NCBI RefSeq assembly: GCF_033115175.1
Contig: NC_084831.1
Span: forward strand, 15,477,138 to 15,541,137
DNA from: Lepus europaeus
Taxonomy: Eukaryota > Chordata > Mammalia > Lagomorpha > Leporidae
Direction: 5' to 3'
DNA length: 64,000 bases
Positions 47,736 through 56,933 of the stretch are shown here, piece after piece. The notes beneath the pieces were generated by a model that was given only the letters and a program-made list of their open reading frames with translations, was not told where the DNA came from and did not search any database. How positions within the stretch are numbered: position 1 is the first letter of the stretch; each line of letters begins with the position of its first letter. Both the position numbers and the translations under genes were made by a program.

Positions 47736-48051
47736 TTTTTATTTATTTGAAAGAGTTACAGAGAGTGAGAAGAAAGATAAATAGATAGATAGATAGAGAG
47801 ATAGATAGAGAGGTATCTTTTATTCACTGTTTACTCCCCAAATGGCCACAATGGCCAGAAGCCAGGAGCTTCATCTGGGTCTCCCATGTGGATGCAGGGG
47901 CCCAAGGACTTGGGCCATCTTCCTCTGCTTTCCCAGGTGCATTAACAGGGAGTTGGATCAGAAGTGGAGCATTTGAGACTTGAACCGAACCCATATGGGA
48001 TGCTGGCATTGCAGCCTGTGGATTAACCCATTACACCACAACGCTGGCCCC
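47736..48051 (-). repeat. C-SINE
   Basis: TTTTTTATTTATTTGAAAGAG tail with a (TAGA)n tract at about 47,780-47,812, body ending ACAACGCTGGCCCC. Confidence 0.9.
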
Positions 48052-48127
48052 AAATCTTTTTTTTTTTTTTTTTCAGGCTTCATTTAGTTTCTAGAATCAT
48101 AAAATAATGATGCTAGATTATCTATTT

Positions 48128-48352
48128 GAAAATGACCACATCTGGTTCCCTGCTAATGTGCTTGGGAAAGCAGTGGAAGATGGCCCAAGTGCGTGGGCCC
48201 TTGCACCCACATGGAAGTCCTGGAAGGAGCTCCTGGCTCTTGGCTTCAGCCTGACCCAGCCCCAGGCTATTATGGTCATCAGCGGATGGGAGAACTCTTT
48301 CTCTCCCTCTCTCAATCTGTCACTGTGCTTTTCAAATAAATGAAATGAATTT
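48128..48352 (+). repeat. C-SINE, 5'-truncated
   Basis: From CTGGTTCCCTGCTAATGTGC to CTTTTCAAATAAATGAAAT. Confidence 0.83.
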
Positions 48353-48439
48353 TTTTTTCAATGAAAACGCCACCTTGCTTGTATATTTTGGAGGCCAAGT
48401 ACCCCTTTCTCTTGGAACCCATTTGATAAATATCAAGAT

Positions 48440-48575
48440 GGAAACTGCACTTTGGGTGGAAGGGCGTTGGCTGAGGGCAGAGCCCTGGCTTGGAATCCCA
48501 GCTCTCCAGGGGAGGGGTCAGCCACTTCTCGATCCGTGTGTCAGTTTCCCCTTCTGCAAAATGGGGTAGTAAAAT
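48440..48575 (+). repeat. MIR
   Basis: GGCTTGGAATCCCAGCTCTCC, GTGTGTCAGTTTCCCCTTC, TGCAAAATGGGGTAGTAAAA. Confidence 0.8.
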
Positions 48576-49209
48576 GCGGCCTGGCAGTGGGAAGGGTTGA
48601 GAGCCTGGGCTTCAGGCCACGGCAGCCTACCTGGCACACGGCGTGGGTGCCCAGTCACCTGTGGTGTGAAGAGCCTTCCTCGGCCAGGGGACACCTCGGC
48701 TGCTCCGGTGCAGGGGGACGCCCCGGCAGGCTGCGGCATTGTTCTGCTGCCAGAGTGCTGCTTCCTGTTTACACGGACTGTGCAGATGCATGGCTCGGAC
48801 TGTGGACGTGGGGGACTTCCTGTGGCCTCTCCAGGGGCGCTTCTCTCGCTCGCAAGGGAACCCGTGGAAGGGATTGGCGAGTGGTGAGGATATCTCCTGA
48901 GTAGCACTGTGGGCCAAGGGCAGAGATCCTGTCCCTGTAGGGGGTAATGTAATCCCCAACCGATGCACAGACCTCATCTAAGCACCTAGGAGACCCTATA
49001 ATGACCTGTGTAGTCACAGGGGCGCATCGAGGGCATTTGCAGAGCCACACCGGGTAATCCTGGAGGTAATTAATGTTGTTGAGCGCCCGCGCTGCACACA
49101 CTACTCTGTAATAACAAGGCCAGCTGCCGGTGTTCGAAGAGCCACTGTCTTCCGTGCACTTTATCTTAATTCATTTTTGAAAGAATTTTTAAATGCTAAA
49201 GCCTATAAA

Positions 49210-49553
49210 AAAGATTTATTTGTTTGTTTATTTATTTATTTGGAAAGCAGAGTGATAGGGAGAGGGAGGGAGAGAAAGAAAGGGAGGGAGATCTTCCATC
49301 CTCTGATTCACTCTCAAATGCCTGTAACAGCTGGGGCTGGGCCAGGACAAAGCCAACAGCCAGGACTCCATCCAGGTCTCCCATGTGGGTGGCAGGGGTT
49401 CAAGTGCTTGGCCATATCATTGGCTGCTTCCTGCTGGGTGCGTCAGCAGAGAACTGGGTTGGAAGTGGAGCAGCTGGGACTTGAACTGGTGGTGTGATAC
49501 GGGATGTGGGCATCCTAAGTGGTGCTTGATCTGCTGCACCACAACTTCCACTC
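49210..49553 (-). repeat. C-SINE
   Basis: AAGATTTATTTGTTTGTTTA tail, GGGAGGGAGAGAAAGAAAGG run, ending CTGCACCACAACTTCCACTCC. Confidence 0.87.
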
Positions 49554-49555
49554 CT

Positions 49556-50237
49556 TTATTATTTTAAAAAAAATTCATTTGGCCAGCGCAGTGGCTCACT
49601 AGGCTAATCCTCCACCTGCGGCGCCAGCACACCAGGTTCTAGTCACGATTGGGGCACCGGATTCTGTCCCGGTTGCCCCTCTTCCAGGCCAGCTCTCTGC
49701 TGTGGCCCGGGAGGGCAGTGGAGGATGGCCCAAGTCCTTGGGCCCTGCACTCCCACGGGAGACCAGGAGAAGCACCTGGCTCCTGGCTTCAGATCAGCGC
49801 GGTGCGCCGGCCAAGTGTTAGCCGCGGCGGCCACTGGGGGGTGAACCAATGGCAAAGGAAGACCTTTTTCTCTGTCTCTCTCTCTCACTGTCCACTCTGC
49901 CTGTCAAAAAAAAAAAAAATCATTTGAGAAAGGGGGGAGAGAGAGGAGGGAGAGAAAGAGAGAGAGAGAGAGAGAGAGGTCTTCCATCCATTAGTTCATT
50001 CCCCAGATGACTGCAATGGCCAGAGCTGCACTGATCTGAAGCCAGGAGCCAGGAGCTTTTTCTGGGTCTCCCATGCAGGTGTAGGGGCCCAAGCACTTGG
50101 GCCATCTTCCACTGCTTTCCCAGGCCATTGCAGAGAGCTGGATTGGAAGTGGAGCGGCCGGGACTTGAACCAGTGCCCATATGGGATGCTGACACTGCAG
50201 GCGGCTGCTTTACCCGCTACACCACAGCACTGGCCCC
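49556..50237 (-). repeat. C-SINE, split by a young C-SINE
   Basis: Tail piece TTATTATTTTAAAAAAAATT at 49,557-49,580, then after the insertion CATTTGAGAAAGGGGGGAG to ACAGCACTGGCCCC. Confidence 0.88.
49581..49917 (+). repeat. Young-subfamily C-SINE, nested
   Basis: GGCCAGCGCAGTGGCTCAC to CTCTGCCTGTCAAAA. Flanking ATTCATTT / AATCATTT is the likely short target duplication. Confidence 0.93.
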
Positions 50238-50239
50238 AG

Positions 50240-50362
50240 GGCCTGTTTTTTCAACTGTAAAATAGTGATAATAGTGTTTTCCTTAAAGAATTGATTTGAG
50301 GCTTAAATGTGTTAATACACACAGAGCACTTAAAACAAGGCTTGGCACATAGTCACAAGCTT
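50240..50362 (+). repeat. MIR 3' half
   Basis: TTTTCAACTGTAAAATAGTG, then ATTTGAGGCTTAAATGTG, AGGCTTGGCACATAGTCAC. Confidence 0.8.
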
Positions 50363-50369
50363 CATGTTG

Positions 50370-50612
50370 GCAGTGGGCGCTGTGGCATAGCAGATTAAGC
50401 TGCTGCTTGGGATGCCAGCATTCCTGGAACTCCATCTGGGTGTCTTATGAGGGTGGCAGGGGCCCAAGCACGTGGGCCATCTTCCGCTGCCTTCCCAGGC
50501 ACATTAGCAGGGAGATGGATTGGAAGCAGAACAGTTGGGACTTGAACTGACACCCATATGGGACGCCAGCATTTCGGGCAGTGGCAAACCACACTGCATC
50601 ACGACGCTGGCC
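50370..50612 (-). repeat. Foldback C-SINE: plus-strand head joined to a minus-strand body
   Basis: Begins like a plus copy (GTGGGCGCTGTGGCATAGC ... GATGCCAGCATT, to about 50,431), then switches to reverse-strand body (CTGGAACTCCATCTGGGTG onward) and ends with a reverse head (TGCATCACGACGCTGGCC). Both outer ends are therefore the SINE 5' end. Confidence 0.83.
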
Positions 50613-51531
50613 TCCTTGTAACCAATGTTAATATAATAACTGAGCTAAATGCTGCAAACCTCAACAGCAGTGTCCTAAGCAAGCATCTTACACTTTAATT
50701 GGGAGAAATCAGACCATTTAGAAGTAGGCATCTCCCAGAGGCAGGAAACACAGACCTGGAACAGGAAGGGGATGGCTTTGAGTAGCCAGACAGAGGGCTT
50801 AGGAATCAGGTCACTCTTGAACCATCTCTTGAACCGGATCGAACTGGATTCTAACAAGCTGCATTCCTGTGCACGTTCACCTGGGGAACAGGTCGCTGTT
50901 GGAGTCAGGAGCCATTAGACTAAGACCAGAGTCTTCTCCCTGGGGAGGCAAGGGGTGCAAGAGACAGAGAAGGGGGTGTGCTGCATGCTGAGTTGAGCCC
51001 AGGGAGGCTCCCTTGTCCCCCAGAGATGGAATTGGAGCAGGGATGAATTCCATGGGCCGGGGGTTTGGTGCCTTCCTTCTTCCTGTCCTGGGACCATCAT
51101 GGTGAATTCACGGCGGGGACAGTTGTAGGGACAGAGGGTCCAGACCACAGCAGAGCATGGCCTCTAAGCGCCCAGGAACCTTGTGGGCCTTCTGCATTGT
51201 CTCAAGGTCTGCCCCATTCCACACTCTGACTTGCTATTGGCCTGCATGTTGCCAAGGAGACAGGAGAGTTTCAGCAATATGGACTGGGTCTGAAGTTTGT
51301 AACCACACAGAAATGGCCCCTGGGCAGCCTGGGGAGGAGGCCTGAGTCCTGGGGTGGGGGACTCTTGATTCTTAAGGAGGTGTCAGGCCTGGCCTGGGAC
51401 CAGGAGGAGGATCTCAGAAACATCAGGGTCTTGGGGGCCCTTAGGGGTCAGCAAAGCTGCTGTACCCATGTTCCAGCTGGCGAAGCAAAAGCCTGGAGTG
51501 GGGAGCAGTGTGTCCACAGTCTCAGGGCAGT

Positions 51532-51561
51532 ACTAGGCTGGACTAGGCTGGACTAGGCTGG
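51532..51561. repeat. Three tandem copies of a 10-bp unit
   Basis: ACTAGGCTGG three times in a row, perfect. Confidence 0.9.
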
Positions 51562-51944
51562 GATCCTGGTCTCCAGGATGGTGAGCAGCTGGGGGCTGGT
51601 TTTCCAGCACCCCAATCAGCGGGGTCTCTGAAGGTTTCGAGCCCTCTGTGGCCAAGGGAACATTCTGCCAGATCCCCTCAGCAAGATCAGCAAGCAAGGC
51701 CGCGGGACAAAGGGACCCACCCATTCCGAACCTTCTGGCCCTCGCCTGGCCCAGGCAGAGTCACTGTTCAGAGATGTCCCAGAAGGCTCGCCTTCCTGGC
51801 CACGACTCTGCCTGGTGGCCTGTCCTGACTCCTCTCACGCCAGCCACCAGAGCCCTCTCTGGGTCTGTCCTCTGCCCTGGTCATCGATAGCACACGTTAC
51901 CGGGATCAGCAGGTGTGATGTTCTTAGAATGCAGGGCGGGTGTG

Positions 51945-52165
51945 GGCCTAGCAAGGAAGCCACCGGTGAGGACGCCTGTGTCCCGCAGCAGAGCAGCTGG
52001 GTTCAATTCCTGGTTCTGGCTCCTGACTCGTCCTGCCGTGCAGACCCTGGCTGGGTTCCTGCCACACAGGTGGGAGAAGTGCACGGAGTCCCTGGCTCCT
52101 GGCTTGGGCCCAGGCCCAGCTCTGGACGCCGTGGGCATTTGAGGAGTACCACCCAGGTGGGAGCT
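51945..52165 (+). repeat. C-SINE-like element, old
   Basis: TGGGTTCAATTCCTGGTTC (B-box-like), CAGACCCTGGCTGGGTTCC, CCCTGGCTCCTGGCTTGGGC; no clear tail. Confidence 0.6.
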
Positions 52166-52403
52166 CACTCAGAACTGTTCCTGCCGCACGAGCGCTCTGT
52201 TGTTCTGCTCCCAGGGGACTGTGCTACAATCAGCAATCCTGGGAAGGCAGGAGGGATTGGGAGGGAATGGCCGGTCTGTTTCTCCACATGGGGAAACCGA
52301 GGCCAAGAGAGGCTCCTCCCCCCGCGCCCGCCTCAGTGACCCATTCGAGATTCCTGAGAACTGCAGGCTTCACTCTCAGCCTCAAAGTACTTTTTTAAGG
52401 GCA

Positions 52404-52612
52404 AATTTTTAAATTAAAAAAAATTGATTTATTTATACGAAAGGCAGAAGGACAGACATCTTCCATCTGCTGGTTCATGCACGTGGGTGGCGGGGACCCG
52501 AGGGCGCACATTAGCAGGGAGCTGGAATCAGGAGTGGAGCTGGGACTCAAACTCAGGGATGCGGGTGTCCCAAGTGGTGTCCCAGCCGCGGCACCGAGCA
52601 CCTCCCCCCTCA
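52404..52612 (-). repeat. C-SINE, internally shortened
   Basis: TTGATTTATTTATACGAAAGG tail, CATCTTCCATCTGCTGGTTC, CACATTAGCAGGGAGCTGG, ending GCCGCGGCACCGAGCACC; only about 210 bp. Confidence 0.82.
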
Positions 52613-52899
52613 CCACAACTACTCTTTTCAGCTCACAGAGCACCATGACATTGTTGAATTTGCTGTTGCCTTAGAAAAATCAGACCTCTGGCTCTCTCTT
52701 AAAGGCGGTACCACCACTGAGAGCTGGGTGCAGACCGAGCCGTCCCTCGCGACTCGCAGTCTGCCCGGCCGCCGCCAGCCCTGTTCACGCGTGTAACTGT
52801 GACTTCCTGTGCACCGACACCCTTGAAGTTTGCAGCCCCCAATCCAAGCGGCTGTTTCCCCCCAGCAGCGCCTTGGAAAGAGCGTTTTGCCACAGACAC

Positions 52900-52905
52900 T
52901 TTATT
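52900..52905 (-). terminator. Polyadenylation signal AATAAA of the unrecognised gene
   Basis: Canonical AATAAA on the minus strand, 54 nt after the stop codon of the 288-codon frame and followed at once by a GT-rich stretch (GTGTCTGTGG) suitable as a downstream element. No A-tract follows, so it is not a retroposed tail. The implied 3' UTR is only about 70-80 nt. Confidence 0.7.
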
Positions 52906-52959
52906 TTCTACAACTGCAGCCTGGTGGACATGTGTCCATTTCACAAAGGGTTGTCAAGG

Positions 52960-53826
52960 TCACCACCAGCTAGAGGGTTTGGGGATCGGCTCGGGGGCGC
53001 TCCAGCCTGAGCGGATTGCTTCCCAGAACCTGGGCAGCCGACCTAAGGAAAAGAGCCCGTTGCCAAACAAAGGAATCTCAGGCAGCTTTATACCTGACCT
53101 CTGGGGTAGCAAGGGGGTGAGGCTCCGGTAAGGAGGCTGGCGTGGACAGCTCAGGCTGCTGGGCTCACCCAGGCACTGCAGAGTGCTGGCACCCCTAGGG
53201 GACGGCACCATGCAGGTACTGGGGGTGCTGGGGGTGCTGGGGGTGCTGGTGTCTGGGCAGGGCACACTGGCGCTGGGGCTGGAGTAAGTGCGTGGTGCGG
53301 ATTGTTCCAGGTGGTCCAGGTAAAGAGAGTTGGCGGCTCGCTCCAGGTAGTTGGCTGCAAGTCTGGGCAGGCTCAGTGACTTGGGGCAGCTGTTGTAGAA
53401 GGCGTTGGTGGATCGGTCCAGGTAGTTGATGCCTTTGATGAGTTGGTCCAGGAACGTGGGGCTGGAAGGGCCCGAGGGACGGTCTGTGCAGAGCAGGCAG
53501 TGGGGGCTGCTGCGGTAGGCAAGCTTCTTGGCCACGTTGTGGTGGCTGGCCAGGTGGCTTGTCTCCACGCACTTGGAGTTGTAGGGCCGGCCCATGCAGA
53601 TCTTCCGCAGTGGGAGTCTGGGGGAGCCGGGGTTGAAGGAGCGATCCGAGTGGCTGCTGCAGCTGCTGAACTCGGAGCCACTCGGGGTGCGTGGGCGCTT
53701 GAGGCTGTTCGCCCCATTCAGGCCGGAGCTCTGGGTCCAGCTTGGAGCGCGGGCTGGAAAGGATGCATTGTTGGGCTGGCTCAAGCGGCTGTGAGCGTTG
53801 GAGCGGCTCCCCTGGCGTCCAGACAT
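52960..53826 (-). CDS. Unrecognised Ser/Pro-rich protein, 288 codons, probable single coding exon
   Basis: I do not recognise this protein. It begins MSGRQGSRSN (ATG at 53,826, A at -3) and ends PKPSSWW before TGA at 52,962-52,960. Visible parts: a Ser/Asn-rich N-terminus (1-60) with a basic KRPRTP stretch at 43-48 that could act in nuclear import; a Cys/His-bearing middle (77-115) with KICMGRP, HHNVAKK and a CLLC pair (Cys110, Cys113); two copies of N-Y-L-(D/E)-R-x-x-N-(A/S)-(F/L)-Y at 134-144 and 159-169, predicted helical; an STP tripeptide repeat at 194-203; and a hydrophobic, Trp-bearing C-terminus (247-288). There is no signal peptide or membrane segment. The mixed, non-repetitive residue composition argues strongly for real coding. 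An excellent 3' splice site ends at 53,896, giving an exon from 53,895 whose frame stays open upstream of the ATG; AATAAA follows the stop closely. Earlier exons should lie at higher coordinates. It is probably an intact gene; a retrocopy is less likely because of the acceptor and the missing A-tail. Confidence 0.8.
   Translation of the reverse strand: MSGRQGSRSNAHSRLSQPNNASFPARAPSWTQSSGLNGANSLKRPRTPSGSEFSSCSSHSDRSFNPGSPRLPLRKICMGRPYNSKCVETSHLASHHNVAKKLAYRSSPHCLLCTDRPSGPSSPTFLDQLIKGINYLDRSTNAFYNSCPKSLSLPRLAANYLERAANSLYLDHLEQSAPRTYSSPSASVPCPDTSTPSTPSTPSTCMVPSPRGASTLQCLGEPSSLSCPRQPPYRSLTPLLPQRSGIKLPEIPLFGNGLFSLGRLPRFWEAIRSGWSAPEPIPKPSSWW
53221..53247. repeat. 9-bp coding minisatellite (STP) in the unrecognised gene
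   Basis: Three perfect GGGGGTGCT units. On the minus strand they encode Ser-Thr-Pro repeats in the 288-codon frame; a partial extra unit follows. Confidence 0.93.
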
Positions 53827-53895
53827 TGTCCCAGCTGGACGGATCAAGCTTCGCGACTTTGTCCCAACTGGACAGATCAGGGTGAGTTGCCTGGA
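53827..53895 (-). other. 5' part of the last exon of the unrecognised gene (leader or coding)
   Basis: From the acceptor (CTCTCTCCTCCCAG, cut after 53,896) to the ATG at 53,826. The frame is open throughout and would read SRQLTLICPVGTKSRSLIRPAGT before the Met if an upstream exon joins in phase 0. Most likely this is 5' UTR, because the ATG has A at -3. It contains an in-frame near-duplication: LICPVGTK and LIRPAGTM, offset by 33 nt. Confidence 0.6.
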
Positions 53896-54394
53896 CTGGG
53901 AGGAGAGAGTCAGATCAGCTCACAGGGGCTCCCTGCCACCTCCCCCAGAGGCTTCCTCTCCAGGTGTCCCCTGGAAATCCGGCCTCGCTCCCTCTCCCCA
54001 CCCTCCTCCCGGGCCCAGGGACTTTTCAAACAGGAAAACTGACAGCTTCTTCTTCCAAAAGCACCAAGAGCAGTGTAGGAAACCGCGGGGAAGACCCCCA
54101 GGTGATGGAGAAAAACAGGGCTGTGTCTTTGCTTTTCGTTCTAGCCCGCGATCTGAAGTTCTCATTCACCTTTGAAGATGGGGCTCCAGGAGACCACAGA
54201 GACTAAGGACTGAATCTCTAATGGCGAAATTCCAAGCAGAGATGGGCTTTTGGTAATCTCAAGCAGCTAACCAGCTGAGCAACACACCCTCACACTAGAA
54301 CAGTGCGTCTGCGCGTCACTGCTGTCCCCGTGCCCCCGTGTGCTCAGCCCCTCCCTGCGGCTCTCACAGGGACTCATTCGCTGCCCGTCACACA

Positions 54395-54520
54395 GCAAGG
54401 GGTAGTTCTGACTGTCCCAGTCCTGGTTGACAGATGGGGAAACTGAGGCTCAGAGAGATGACGTGACTTGCCTATGATGACTCAACTTGTCAGTGCGGGG
54501 GCGCGGGTGCCAGGGTCCTG
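54395..54520 (-). repeat. MIR
   Basis: GACAGATGGGGAAACTGAGG, CTCAGAGAGATGACGTGAC, TTGCCTATGATGACTCAACT. Confidence 0.83.
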
Positions 54521-55424
54521 TCTGGGGTATGTCCGGTGGCCCCCGACAGACAATGCTGTGTTGTCAGGGGTGACCCTGGCCCCCCTCCCAGTCTTCTGGC
54601 CATGAGTTCCCAGCACACCTGCTCTGCCTGCCTGCATGGGGCACCCGTGGGGAGAAGGTCGACGGAGAGGGGTGCTAGCTAACCGGTAGCCCTGCTGATC
54701 TGGGCTTTGGGGAGGCCCAAGGGAGGACGGGAGCAGCCGGTGTGACAGGGCAGCTCCGGGCTGGGCCGGCAGGACCAGAAAGTTTCAAGTTTTTTGGCCT
54801 CGATTCCCTTTGAGTCATCTCCCAAGAGGAGGGGCTGTGGGGTTCCCACTTCTCCTCGTCCCAAAGTGGGCATTTCTGGAGCCCAAGACACGCCCAGGCC
54901 GAAGAAGTGCCTGGTCTGTTTAACTCCTCTCGTGCCCGGGCCTGCTCGGACACAGCCAGGGCAGGGGAGTCCCTGTTGTCCCCTTCGGTCCCCCAGTACT
55001 GACCCTCCCAACGGTTCCCCCACCCCTGCCCAAAGGAACGTTCGGACCTCTCTCCTTGACTACTGCCAGCTCGCTGCTCATTCTCCATGGCTGCCTGGCG
55101 AAACCAGGAGGATTTGCGCTCATCCCGCCCAGAAAACAGCTGCCTGCCCCTCTCCCAGCCCACAGCCCCTCAGCTGCCCTTGTCCTTTGGGTCTGAAATG
55201 GGTGGAATGTCCATACCCAGGGCCTCTTCCCTCCCTGGTCCAACCTCACCCCATCTCCGCCCTTGGACAAGCAGGAGGCGACTGAGGACTGAGCCCACGG
55301 GACCCACCCTCCCTGGCTGGCTGCTGGGCCCTCTCCCCTCTCACTCTGTCTTTTGGGAGGTAGATGACTTAGACCTCCTCTTGCTCTCCACTGGGGAAAC
55401 CCTCAGGCTGCCACTCCAGACTGC

Positions 55425-55525
55425 TGGCCATGTCATAGAATCATGGAATCCTAGAGCTGGGAGGGGCCTCCAGGGTCATGCGGGTCAGGCCCCTGCCTCA
55501 GGGCCAGCGCCGCTTTAAGCCTGCT
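55425..55525. repeat. Ancient interspersed repeat, family uncertain
   Basis: ATAGAATCATGGAATCCTAG, then AGCTGGGAGGGGCCTCCAGGG, a motif seen in many mammalian ancient repeats. I cannot name the family. Confidence 0.45.
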
Positions 55526-55811
55526 GGGACAGATGGGCTCTATTTTTGAAATGAGGCTGGGGTGGCCGTGGTCCAGAGTTCCTTGTTGTTTTCCTCGGGT
55601 TTAATTATGCTGAGAGCCAGAAAGTTCTATGCTAGCCCAAACATAATTCCTGCCTGCTGTGGTCAGCATCAATTTCTTTTCCTATCTCCCTGGGTCAGCA
55701 GCAAACAGGTATCAAGTCTCAAGTGCTGTCCCTGCGGCTGGCCCGTCCATGGGCATAGGGACATAATGCCTTCCTCCCTTCTTGCCTCTCCCGCCAGCAA
55801 CCCCATGTTGC

Positions 55812-56092
55812 TCAGGGGGTGCTCGCCTAGCAGTTAGAACACCCACAGCCCACAGTGGAGGGCCTGGATTTGAAGCCTGGCTCTGGTTCCTGATTCCAGT
55901 TTCCAGCAATGCAGACCCTGGGAGGCAGCGGTGATGCCTCAGGTGGCTGAGTGCCTGCCACCCACGTGAGAGATCTGGGTTGAATTCCTGGCTTCTGCCC
56001 TGCCCAGCCCTGGTCATCACAGGCCTTTGGGGGAAGTGACCCAGCAAATGGGAGTGCATACGCTGTGTCTCTCCTTCTCAAAAAACAAAACG
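55812..56092 (+). repeat. C-SINE, old subfamily
   Basis: GGGTGCTCGCCTAGCAGTTAG head, GGATTTGAAGCCTGGCTCTGG, GCAGACCCTGGGAGGCAGC, tail TTCTCAAAAAACAAAAC. Similar to the elements at 51,945 and 28,405. Confidence 0.75.
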
Positions 56093-56599
56093 ACCCCACG
56101 GTGAGCATCTGCTATGTGTTGGGCTCTGGCCAGACTCTGAGGGCCCTCGTGGGGTAAATCTCAGCCCTCATTTTAGAACCCCAGGGCCCTCTGGCTTGTC
56201 AGGAGCACCCAGTACGAATGCAGTGGGTGTGTGAATGAAATTCTCCTTGGAGGTCTGATGGTTTTTGCCTCTCTCCATCATTTTCTTCTCATGAATATGG
56301 AAAATGCAGTTTTGCTTTTTATTCCTAAAGATTCTCAAAGTTACTGAAAACTTAGAAGACAACGAACTTCCATTATATATATATATATGTATATATTATC
56401 AATATAATCAATCAAATCCATTCAACAGTACACGTTCAGATTTTGCCGAATGTCTCTCTAATGTTCTTCCCAGCAACTGCTTTTCTAGTCCAGGACCCGG
56501 GGCAGGGTTGGGCACTGCACTCACCCCCATGTCTCTCTAGCTTCCTAGAAACTTGAAGAGTCTCTCTGCCTTCTTCTGTCTTCTAGGATATAGTCTTTT

Positions 56600-56933
56600 A
56601 TATTTTAAAGATTTATTTACTTTTTTTGAAAGGCAAAGTTAGAGAGAGCGAGAGCAAGAGCGAGAGCGAGAGCGAGAGCGAGAGAGATCTTCACTTGGTT
56701 CACTCCCCAAATGGCCATAATGGCTGGAGCTGCGCCAGGCTGAAGCCAGGAGCTTCTTCTGGGTCTCCCACATGGGTGCAGGGGCCCAAGGACCTGGGCC
56801 ATCTTCTATGGCTTTCCCAGGCCACAGCAGAGAGCTGGATTGGAAGTAGAGCAGCCGGGACTTGAACCGATGCCCATATGGGATGCGGGCACTGCAGACA
56901 GTGGCTTAACCTGCTGCGCCACAGTACTGGCCC
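56600..56933 (-). repeat. C-SINE with (GAGCGA)n tract
   Basis: AAAGATTTATTTACTTTTTTT tail, GAGAGCGAGAGCGAGAG run at about 56,640-56,690, body ending CACAGTACTGGCCC. Confidence 0.92.

Larger units (their letters stand above)
38898..52899. other. Intergenic region upstream of HSPG2, SINE-dense
   Basis: About 14 kb between HSPG2 exon 1 and the polyadenylation signal of the next gene. It begins with the CpG island and then becomes a mosaic of C-SINEs on both strands (about 20 copies, several nested), MIR fragments and simple repeats. Unique stretches with no supported gene are 40.2-41.1, 41.5-43.4, 45.0-46.0, 46.75-47.35, 48.4-49.2 and 50.6-51.9 kb. I found no open frame with convincing protein-like composition here. 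Confidence 0.8.

Noticed and set aside
53847..53847. Longer start for the unknown protein (LIRPAGTM...)
   Set aside because: The upstream codon there is TTG, not ATG; the first good ATG is at 53,826.
53443..54042. 199-codon plus-strand frame opposite the unknown gene
   Set aside because: Antisense shadow of the minus-strand coding exon; it runs past the splice acceptor into intron.
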